From Thermoplasmatota archaeon (GTDB lineage: Archaea > Thermoplasmatota > B47-G6 > B47-G6B > 47-G6): DNA of 27,350 nucleotides. Under the pieces are notes generated by a model. The model was not told the DNA's origin. It saw only the letters and a list, made by a program, of their open reading frames with translations, and made no database searches. Below, piece after piece: positions 15,680 to 23,200 of the stretch. The stretch is taken from NCBI GenBank assembly GCA_029258975.1, contig JAPDJS010000016.1, forward strand, positions 1 to 27,350, given 5' to 3'. The position numbers and the translations under genes were made by a program. The first letter of the stretch is position 1. Each line of letters starts with the position of its first letter.

Positions 15680-16048
15680 ATGGCCGAGATTGTGGAAATC
15701 CCTGAAGAGGTTAGAGAAGATTTGATGAAGTTGCAGCAATTCCAACAGCAACATCAATCCCTACTTCTTCAGAAGCAGAATTTGGAACTACAATTGAGCG
15801 AGGTTGAGAGCGCTATGAAAGAGGTTGATAAGAGTGTGGAGAACGAGATGTTTGAGATAGTTGGAAATATTATGATCAAAAAAGATAGAGTAACAATTTT
15901 AGACTCTTTAAAGGAAAGGAAGGAGCTCCTCGAATTAAGGATAAAATCTATAGACAAACAGATAGGTAATGTTGTTTCTAAACTTAATGAATTGCAATCG
16001 AAGATCTTGGAAAAGATGAAAAAAGAAGGACCAAAAGAGAAGAAGTAG
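15680..16048 (+). CDS. pfdB: Prefoldin subunit beta
   Basis: 122 residues. N-terminal and C-terminal coiled-coil arms (about 10-55 and 75-115, Gln/Leu/Lys-rich) flank the beta-hairpin EMFEIVGNIMIKKDR of beta-class prefoldin. Prefoldin hexamers (alpha2 beta4) hold unfolded proteins and pass them to the thermosome. GAGGTG precedes the ATG at a good ribosome-binding distance. Conserved neighbour of rpoP in archaea. Confidence 0.93.
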   Translation: MAEIVEIPEEVREDLMKLQQFQQQHQSLLLQKQNLELQLSEVESAMKEVDKSVENEMFEIVGNIMIKKDRVTILDSLKERKELLELRIKSIDKQIGNVVSKLNELQSKILEKMKKEGPKEKK

Positions 16049-16300
16049 GTGGTTGAGGTGAAGGAGTTGGAAGAAGCTATAAAAAATCTTTCTCAAATCC
16101 TGGAAGATAGGACGGTTCCAAGGAATATAAAGGAGGCTGTAGAAAGGGCGAAGAATGCATTGGAAGACGAGAGTAAGGAACTCAAGGTTAGGATTGACGC
16201 AGCTATCCACGCTTTAGAGGAAGTAAGCAACGACCCAAATATGCCCATCTATACTAGGACCCAAATTTGGAGCATTGTAAGCTTATTGGAATCGATCTGA
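16049..16300 (+). CDS. UPF0147 family protein
   Basis: 83 residues, all-helical, matching the archaeal UPF0147 family through DRTVPRNIKEAVERAKNAL and the highly conserved C-terminus EEVSNDPNMPIYTRTQIWS followed by IVSLLESI. Function is unknown; the family usually lies in ribosomal or chaperone neighbourhoods, as here behind prefoldin beta. GTG 16049 abuts the pfdB stop; an in-frame GTG at 16058 (M-K-E-L-E-E) is an alternative start. Confidence 0.9.
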   Translation: MVEVKELEEAIKNLSQILEDRTVPRNIKEAVERAKNALEDESKELKVRIDAAIHALEEVSNDPNMPIYTRTQIWSIVSLLESI

Positions 16301-16324
16301 AATCAAGAGAAACTTACTCAAAAA

Positions 16325-16335
16325 AGTTAAATATT
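16325..16335 (+). promoter_or_regulatory. TATA element for the SepF operon
   Basis: AGTTAAATATT after a run of A, centred about 26 nt before ATG 16356. Confidence 0.5.
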
Positions 16336-16355
16336 AGGAAAGTGAGCATAATAAC

Positions 16356-16742
16356 ATGGTAAAGCAATTAATTGAGAAACTAAAAGGGATTAAGGGGAAA
16401 ATCATGCAACCGAAAGAAGGTGGGAGTTCTGAAGAATTTGTTGAACTTGAGCCAATACCAAAGAAGCCAGCAGCCAAGATCTACTGCGAGAAATATACGC
16501 TCGAGGAATTCGAAGACGTGAAGTACATTCTAAACGCTTTGAGGACAGGATATGTGATAACGATAATCAACATCAAGCCCCTAGCTGAGAAATCCAGGGT
16601 TGAATTACAGAGGGCTATTAACAAAATAAAGAAAACCACAGAGACATTGGATGGTCAGGTAATAGCGATCGATGAGGATTGGGTAATCGCTGCACCAGGA
16701 TTCGTCGAAATAAGGAAGGGTCAAAAGGGAAGCGTGGAGTAA
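16356..16742 (+). CDS. sepF: Archaeal SepF-like cell division protein (DUF552)
   Basis: 128 residues. The N-terminus (MVKQLIEKLKGIKGKIMQ) can form an amphipathic membrane-binding helix, followed by a Pro/Glu-rich linker and a SepF core: YTLEEFEDVKYILNALRTGY, VITIINIKPLAEKSRVELQR, TLDGQVIAIDEDWVIAAPG. Archaeal SepF tethers FtsZ to the membrane at the division site. FtsZ itself is not in the window. It has its own TATA and is followed without any gap by a small membrane/coiled-coil gene, which may be a division partner. Confidence 0.88.
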   Translation: MVKQLIEKLKGIKGKIMQPKEGGSSEEFVELEPIPKKPAAKIYCEKYTLEEFEDVKYILNALRTGYVITIINIKPLAEKSRVELQRAINKIKKTTETLDGQVIAIDEDWVIAAPGFVEIRKGQKGSVE

Positions 16743-16943
16743 ATGGACATCTATCTCTTAAGCATATTGGCTGGATTAGTTTTAGGAGTATTGACTTCTC
16801 TCCGCTACCTAATAAAACTAGTTGAAAGGGTAGAGAAACTTACTCAAAGAACAGAGAGGCTTGAGGAAAAAATTCAACTTGAGGTCATAGAACTCTTAAA
16901 AAGCGTTCGCTATGAGAAAGCTAAGAAGACAAGAAGACGTTAG
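16743..16943 (+). CDS. Small single-span membrane protein with coiled coil, linked to SepF
   Basis: 66 residues: one membrane helix near the N-terminus (about 3-23, IYLLSILAGLVLGVLTSL), a charged coiled coil (about 26-50, LVERVEKLTQRTERLEEKI) and a basic tail ending KKTRRR. No family recognised. The ATG follows the sepF stop with no gap, so the two are co-translated. The layout (short anchor, coiled coil, basic end) recalls small bacterial divisome proteins of FtsL/FtsB type, but this is only architectural. Its last 48 nt overlap, tail-to-tail, the presenilin-like protease gene. Confidence 0.75.
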   Translation: MDIYLLSILAGLVLGVLTSLRYLIKLVERVEKLTQRTERLEEKIQLEVIELLKSVRYEKAKKTRRR

Positions 16944-17678
16944 GAAGGGCATAGCTGGATAAAATTTCTTCTTCTCACCAAAGATGCCGATCAGGAAGAT
17001 AGTAAGAGCAGCGAGATATATGGATATTAATCCATAGGCAAAACTGTAGAACTTAGCCATTACAGCTGAGAAGAGCATGACGAAAACTACATCACCCCCT
17101 CCTAAAAAAGCCACCTCATCCTTATACCTCGTGAAAAGGCCAAGTAAAATCCCAAAGCCCTTCTGATATTCAAACATCCTTATCATATGTTTTGTTTTAT
17201 AGACTGCTAGGAAATCGTAGACTGAAATTATAATCAAGAGGATTAAAATTGTAAGTGGGGTGAAGAGTGGTAGGAAGATTGCAGTAACTCCAACGTAGGA
17301 GAGCATCTCACTCAAATTATGAATATAGATATCCCTTTCCTTAAACCTAAGGATGGTTAAAATCAATGCCATTCCAAGGGCGTAGCTCTCAGGCAAGAAC
17401 GAAGCTAACCCAACGCTCGAACACAGGAAGATCGCTAGGAAGAACCAAGCTCCTAAGAAGAACTTCACCCTCTTCCTAATTAAGAAAATCATTAGAGCAG
17501 TTGCTAACAACAGAATTATCATAAAAGCTATTGGAGCTACCTCTGGTTCCCATTTTGGAGCTTCTAAGCCATAGGGAAGCTCCCTCTTAAAATAACTTCC
17601 AGTAGCCCAAACACCAAAGACTTCAGCCACGAGAAATAAGGATACTAAAATAAGTAAATTCTCTATCCTATATTTCAT
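16896..17678 (-). CDS. Presenilin/SPP-like intramembrane aspartyl protease
   Basis: 260 residues with about nine membrane helices. The two catalytic aspartates of GxGD proteases are clear: VYDF (D155) and LGGGDVVF (D196), with the PAL-type motif near the C-terminus as YPAMPFL (240-246; Met replaces the usual Leu). This matches archaeal presenilin homologues (DUF1119, family A22), which cut single-span membrane proteins within the bilayer. It overlaps the upstream P-loop ATPase gene by 4 nt, a strong sign of coupled translation; its natural substrates are unknown. Start ATG at 17678. Confidence 0.88.
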   Translation of the reverse strand: MKYRIENLLILVSLFLVAEVFGVWATGSYFKRELPYGLEAPKWEPEVAPIAFMIILLLATALMIFLIRKRVKFFLGAWFFLAIFLCSSVGLASFLPESYALGMALILTILRFKERDIYIHNLSEMLSYVGVTAIFLPLFTPLTILILLIIISVYDFLAVYKTKHMIRMFEYQKGFGILLGLFTRYKDEVAFLGGGDVVFVMLFSAVMAKFYSFAYGLISIYLAALTIFLIGIFGEKKKFYPAMPFLTSSCLLSFLIANAF

Positions 17679-18328
17679 ACCTTTCTCATCTTTATGTCAT
17701 ATAAAGTCTGAGCGAGGAGAAGGATCATCCTTGGATTTCCCCTAGATTTCCTCCAAATTTGAGCTATGTCATGCTTGTCGAATGGTTCAATACTCTTTAT
17801 CTTTTTTCCGTGAGCACTCTTAAGCTTAGAGAGGATGAATTCATAGATATCTTCTTCCCTTAGCCTTGGAACTTCAAAGACTTCCTCGTACTTCTTTAGG
17901 TCCTTATTTATGCTTCTTAAGAACTCGAGAGTATCCCTCGAGGCCTCTAAGATAAAAGTGTTGCCTTTCTCAGTCCTCTCTATTATTTTCCTAAGCACTT
18001 CCTCTGCATTCTTCTTCTTCATAGCTTCTATCAAGTGAAAATTCTCTACGACAACTACTTCCTTATCCTTCAGATCCCGGAAATCTTGAAGTATTTTTGG
18101 GTTAAAGTTCAATAGCTTGAGCTTAGATTTCTTCAAATTCTGGCATACCTTCTTTATAATCAAGGATTTTCCGCTTCCAGGTTCTCCAAGGATGAAAATT
18201 ATCCTCTCTTTTCCTAAGAGCTTAGGTATTTCTTTCTTCAACTTATCTAAGAACTCCTTGAAGTCCTTCCCAATGACTTCCTCCTCACCACTGGCTACGA
18301 TGTGGAGAAAGGGATTCTCCTCGCTCAT
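17675..18328 (-). CDS. P-loop ATPase (AAA/ORC-like fold), partner of the presenilin-like protease
   Basis: 217 residues. Walker A GEPGSGKS (48-55), Walker B-like EVVVVENFH (90-98, with Glu in the usual Asp position), and a C-terminal lid segment with RKSRGNPRMILLLAQTL (193-209), the GNPR arrangement seen in ORC/ExeA-type AAA proteins as sensor 2. No membrane segment. It appears to have its own promoter: TTTAAAAT at 18351-18358 is centred 26 nt before the ATG. A perfect palindrome CCTTAATTAAGG (18330-18341) lies just before the start codon. The 4-nt overlap with the protease suggests an energised or regulated proteolysis unit; this is inference. Confidence 0.8.
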   Translation of the reverse strand: MSEENPFLHIVASGEEEVIGKDFKEFLDKLKKEIPKLLGKERIIFILGEPGSGKSLIIKKVCQNLKKSKLKLLNFNPKILQDFRDLKDKEVVVVENFHLIEAMKKKNAEEVLRKIIERTEKGNTFILEASRDTLEFLRSINKDLKKYEEVFEVPRLREEDIYEFILSKLKSAHGKKIKSIEPFDKHDIAQIWRKSRGNPRMILLLAQTLYDIKMRKV

Positions 18329-18329
18329 A

Positions 18330-18358
18330 CCTTAATTAAGGCTTGAGAACTTTAAAAT
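18330..18358 (-). promoter_or_regulatory. Promoter and palindrome before the ATPase-protease pair
   Basis: TATA-like AATTTTAAAG-type sequence at 18351-18358 plus the 12-bp palindrome CCTTAATTAAGG at 18330-18341, next to the predicted transcription start; the palindrome could be an operator. Confidence 0.45.
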
Positions 18359-18360
18359 TT

Positions 18361-19638
18361 TTACTCTACAATCTCTCCTACTAAGTAAGTTGGCTTTGCC
18401 TCACATATTCTAACTTTGATTACCTCACCCAACTTAACTCTTCGACTCCCCTCACTTCTGATGACAACTGGCTTATATGCAAAATTCCTCCCAATTAAGC
18501 TTCCTTCTTTCCCTTCCTCATCTACCAAGACTTCACCCTCCCACCCTAACCATCTTTGATTCCTCTTAAGGGATATGCTCTTGCAAAGTCTTGTAAGCAA
18601 TCTACTCCTCCCCTTTATAATCCTCCCATGAATTAGCTCCATCTTAGATGCTTCAGTCCCTGGCCTTGGGAAGAATCTAGAAATGTTCACCACATCAGGC
18701 TTCACTCTCCTCAGAAAATCCAATGTATGTTTAAACTCCTCTTCTCCCTCCCCAGGAAATCCACAAATTACATCAGTCTCTAAAGTTAATTCCTTAAACT
18801 TCTTCCGAAATTCTGAAATCATCTCCTCTACCTCCTCAATCTTATACCTCCTATTCATTAGCTTCAGGATTCTATTATCCCCACTTTGGATAGGGAGGTG
18901 TAAGAACTTGAAAATACGTCTATCCTCAAAAACCTCTAGGAACTCATCGAAAATCCTCTTCAGATTCTCAGGATTCATCATTCCAATTCTCACATAAAAA
19001 TCTCCATCAACTTCCAGTATTCTGGAGAGCAATGAGGGTAAATCGCTATCTATGTCTAAACCATAGGCACCAGTATCTTGGGATGTCAACCAAATTTCTT
19101 TCACCCCTTCTAGAATAGCTTTTCTTACCCTACCAACAATTTCCTCGGGCTTATAGCTCCTTAACTTCCCCCTAGCAAACCTAACGCAACAATAACTACA
19201 GCTCCCTAAGCAACCGTAGGAGATCGGAATTATTTCAATTATTGGGTTCTTCCTTATCTTAGGTGTTTCAAGACTTGGCATAGAAGGCTCTACTTCTATA
19301 AAAGTTTCTCCCTTTCTAAGTTTCTCTAAGGCAAGGAGGATCTTCTCCCCAGGTGATGGTCCTAAGATTACTTTAACCTTAGTCTCTCTCCTCAGCCTTT
19401 CTAGATTAATGAGGGGTAAGCATCCAGAAACAATAACTTTCTTCGGATCTAGCTTTTTGAGAAAATTGATCACTTTGTTCTCAGTTGGTTGCTTCACCGC
19501 ACAAGTATTTACAACTACAACCTCAGCATCCTCCAAATCTTCTGTAAGTTCGTGGCCATTGCTAGCTAAAATCCCTTTAATCACTTCGCTATCGTGTTGG
19601 TTTAATGTACAACCAAATGTCTTCACAAATATCTTCAC
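18361..19638 (-). CDS. tRNA (t6A37) methylthiotransferase, e-MtaB/CDKAL1 type
   Basis: 425 residues. Three-part radical-SAM methylthiotransferase: N-terminal UPF0004 domain with cluster cysteines C10 (FGCTLNQHDSE), C46 (NTCAVK) and C73 (SGCLP); radical SAM CxxxCxxC (C143, C147, C150 in ISYGCLGSCSYCCVRFARG); and a C-terminal TRAM domain (about 365-425) for RNA binding. It adds a methylthio group to t6A37 in tRNAs that read ANN codons; such ANN-decoding tRNAs include tRNA-Thr, one of which lies at 25527. Its ATG overlaps the stop of the upstream membrane-protein gene by 4 nt (ATGA). Confidence 0.92.
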   Translation of the reverse strand: MKIFVKTFGCTLNQHDSEVIKGILASNGHELTEDLEDAEVVVVNTCAVKQPTENKVINFLKKLDPKKVIVSGCLPLINLERLRRETKVKVILGPSPGEKILLALEKLRKGETFIEVEPSMPSLETPKIRKNPIIEIIPISYGCLGSCSYCCVRFARGKLRSYKPEEIVGRVRKAILEGVKEIWLTSQDTGAYGLDIDSDLPSLLSRILEVDGDFYVRIGMMNPENLKRIFDEFLEVFEDRRIFKFLHLPIQSGDNRILKLMNRRYKIEEVEEMISEFRKKFKELTLETDVICGFPGEGEEEFKHTLDFLRRVKPDVVNISRFFPRPGTEASKMELIHGRIIKGRSRLLTRLCKSISLKRNQRWLGWEGEVLVDEEGKEGSLIGRNFAYKPVVIRSEGSRRVKLGEVIKVRICEAKPTYLVGEIVE

Positions 19639-20156
19639 AAAGCTAAGAATATCCCAAGGATTAAAATAAGTTTATACCAACCGCATAAGAATGGGATGAG
19701 GAGTAGGGAAGTGGAGAGAAATGTTGAGAAATTGATCCATAACTTCTTCCTCTCCAAGAAAATCTCGCTCCCATTAAGGAGATTGTAGAACAGGAAGAGC
19801 AAGCAGAGTTGGGTTGATAGGGGGAGGGAAAGCATACTTACAAATATAGCGGGTTCTCCAATAACCCTAAGCTTTTGAAGAAAGTCGTAATTCTTTTTTA
19901 GGTAAATGTAGAGGAGCAGCAATGGTAAGGGAAGAACGAAGACTGGATCCTCAATTATCAATAAAGTTAATATTGAAGAGCAAATTAAGATTAGTAGAAA
20001 TTCCCTACACTCCCCAATGATAGTTTTGCCTCTTTTCTTCAGTTCTTTCCTATTCCTCTTAGCTATGTAAAAACCGAGACCCAAGGAAAGTGTTTGAATC
20101 GCAACTAAGGCAACTAACTTCCAAAGCTCGAGAGAGCTCATAAAATTTAAACGCAT
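19635..20156 (-). CDS. Multi-pass membrane protein of unknown family
   Basis: 173 residues, five or so hydrophobic segments with short basic loops (RNRKELKKRGK and ERKKLW) and no conserved motif that I recognise. It is the first gene of the minus-strand run leading to e-MtaB, with which it overlaps by 4 nt. The minus-strand TATA (CTTTTTAAC, 20178-20186) is centred about 26 nt before the ATG at 20156, supporting this start over the internal ATG at 20141. Function unknown. Confidence 0.75.
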   Translation of the reverse strand: MRLNFMSSLELWKLVALVAIQTLSLGLGFYIAKRNRKELKKRGKTIIGECREFLLILICSSILTLLIIEDPVFVLPLPLLLLYIYLKKNYDFLQKLRVIGEPAIFVSMLSLPLSTQLCLLFLFYNLLNGSEIFLERKKLWINFSTFLSTSLLLIPFLCGWYKLILILGIFLAL

Positions 20157-20177
20157 AAAATCTAAACGAGGAAAGGA

Positions 20178-20210
20178 GTTAAAAAGATTTTGAACGGAAA
20201 AAGTTAAATC
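20178..20210. promoter_or_regulatory. Back-to-back promoters for the membrane-protein operon and the giant surface protein
   Basis: Minus-strand TATA at 20178-20186 faces the operon starting at 20156; plus-strand GTTAAATC at 20203-20210 is centred about 27 nt before ATG 20233. The two cores are about 25 nt apart, so access of polymerase to one may affect the other. Confidence 0.5.
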
Positions 20211-20232
20211 TTAAACCTTTTTCTAAAAAATT

Positions 20233-23200
20233 ATGAAACTTACTATACCTCTAGTTCTGCTAATTATAATAGCTTTAGCTGTCATCTTCCTCTTCTCTTC
20301 CGGGTTTTTCAACTTTCTTTACGAAAGTATGATAGGGGCTGGAGAGTATGGGGAGGCTCAGAAAGAAGCCATGGGTAAACTAATCATTGGAAGAAGTTGC
20401 TCTATTAGTGGGACAAAGGCTATAATTGATCTCCTCAACATAGGGTGGAATGATATTAATGCGTCTCCCCCTCCGCTGGAGTTCTACAAGATAGAAAATT
20501 CCGTAGATAATCCGGACTTCGAAATAGATTCAGATGGAGACGGAATTCCAGATGGTTGGGAAACATCTAAGAAAATAGTTGATGTAATCCTAGTTACGGA
20601 CTTGTCGAATAGTATGAGTCAGTGTATGGATGAGGATTCTACCCACGGGGATTGTCCTCCAGATGTTGAGGGGAATGTGTCGAATTGTAAGTATGAGTAT
20701 CCTTCAACAATTAACTGTACTGAATGGCTAGAGGGAAGGGAAGAAGGATACTGTGTTAATAAGAACAGGTATTTTGAGAAGGTTTACAATTTAAAGGTTG
20801 AGAAAGATTGGAACAATTGTACCTTCTTCCCTGGTTCAACCTGTTCTGACCCAGACTATCCAAACCTCTGGCCCATTTATAATTTTCATTATATAACCCA
20901 TAGATGGGAAAGCTATAGTAATCGTTTATTTACTGACTGGGCTTCGTGGGGGGTAAGTAGAACTCTTCCGTGGAACTTCACTTTCTTTGGTAAAAATTAC
21001 ACGAAGTTATGGATTAATGCGAACGGACTCATAATTCCCCTTAAATCTGGAGAAGATCCTTGGTGCCACAGTTGCGCTTGGTGTCCTGACTCTACTGAGC
21101 TTACCACAAAGAGAATTATAGCCCCTCTCTGGGGGAGGTTAGTTACTTCAGCGTACTATGACGTAAAGACAGATCCGGACAGGGTTGTAATAACTTGGGT
21201 CGGTAAATGTTACTATGAGAGAACGAATTGTACAAAAGTAAAGTTTCAAGCAGTGCTGTATAGGAATGGTGAGATTGAATTTAATTATGGTCTCAATGAC
21301 ATTAGTGCTGGATGTAGCTCTTCTCATCCATATTGGCAAATAGGGATAAGTAATGGTACTAATTATATCTATGTCAATTGGTCCAATATAAATTCCACTC
21401 TATTTACTTACACTACTCAAAATTGTGAAGATGGATCAGTCTGGATTGAAGGGAGTTGTAATTCGAGCTACCCATATCAAGTAGGTATAAATGTTACAAA
21501 CTGTGTCTATGAAAATTCTGCTCTTCTTGGAACTTGTAGCTTGGATGAGGAAACATGTTCTTCCCAAGGAAAGATCTTCTCAGGGAACTACAGATTTGGA
21601 GATGTTGTGGAAAGGAGTTCTTGCAATCCGGATGAATGTGAGGTTGGTAGTACTTACATTAAAGCCCCAACAGAGGATAACGAATGGCATGAAGTTGAGA
21701 TTTTCTTCGATAGGAGTAAAGGACACATCGAGGTTTATCTGGATGGTTCAAGAATAATAAATTACACTAACCACTTGCTCTTCTCAAATTTTAATTACGA
21801 TGGATTTGGTTTTGGAGGCGCAACTGGTGGCTCTAATAATAATCATCTAATCGATGATGTAATCCTAATGAAATACGTTTCACCTGAACCTAATTACTCA
21901 ATTGGTCCGGAGGAAATAACGCCCTCTTCAACTTATAGGAGGGAGGTAAATATTACTGAAAGATCTGGAAATGATTTGATTAACTTTCCAGTTTTGATAA
22001 TACTCGATACGCTCTCGTTAATTTCTCAAGGTAAAATGAGAGCAGATTGTGGTGATCTAAGATTTACCAACACATCTGAAGCAAATCCTTCTCTCTGGAA
22101 GAAACTGTATCCTTACTGGATAGAATCTGGTTGTAATACCCTTGAAACAAAAATTTGGGTTAGTATAGATGAACTTCCATCTCTATCTACAAAACAGATT
22201 TACCTCCATTACGGAAACCTTTCGCTACCCCCCATGAGCAATGCCACCGCAACGATTTCGTTCTACGATGATTTCTCAACTGACCCGTCTTCGAGATGGG
22301 AGGTATACAGATATGCGAATAGCCCGTCTAGGGAATTTTATTGGGATAGCACTCAGGGAGTTGTTTATTTAACAAAGGCCTCTAGTTGGAAGGGGGCCAT
22401 GGCCTTCATGAAATATAGGGGAAATCTGAGCTTAGGCTTCCATGCAAAGTTCAAGTATAAAGCTGGGGGTGGGAGTGGAGCTGATGGGTTTGCATTCGCA
22501 TTCTACAAAGATAAGAAACCTTATGAGATTTATGGTAGATGTTATTATGGAGGGAGTTTAGCCCTTGATGCTTTCTCAGGTAGTTCCCGGTATCAATCTA
22601 AGGGTTATGAAGTCGAGTTCGATAGCTGCAAAAACTATCAAGATCCTTCCGAAGATCACATAGCCATAACTGAAACTTTCTCCTCCTCATATGTGGGGGA
22701 TAATCCTCACTATGCAGATTATAATGGTCCTGGATGTACTGACATAACTAGAACACCTTGCGGTTCTTCAACAGTTGAATGCTCCTCCGATAGCTATCAT
22801 GCTGGTACTAAATATGAGTATGTTTTCAAATGTGCTTCATGTTCCTGTAATTCAAGTAACGGGGAGTGCGATACTTATCAATACCTCTACCTAAACTGCA
22901 GTTTCTATAATAGAAGTGCTTCCTCCCCATGTTCGGTCAATTGCAGTCTCCAAAGTGGAGGGGTTAGGAATTACTGGAATTCCTCGACAAGGGTTGTTTA
23001 CGAAGTGGCGAAGGCTCAGTGTAATGCAAGTCTAGCTGAATGTGATGTAGGCGATACATACAATTCTAGTAACTGCGGTTATTATAATAGGAGCTGTGAA
23101 AATTTAGATACTCCTGCCTGTCCTCCAGAACATAGTTACTTAGTCTCTTCTTCCAGAGTTTATCAGACGAAGGAATTGTGTAACGAAAGCAATTATGAAT

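Noticed and set aside
18330..18341. CCTTAATTAAGG palindrome as a terminator hairpin for e-MtaB
   Set aside because: It is a loopless 12-bp palindrome next to a start codon, better explained as a DNA site near the ATPase promoter.
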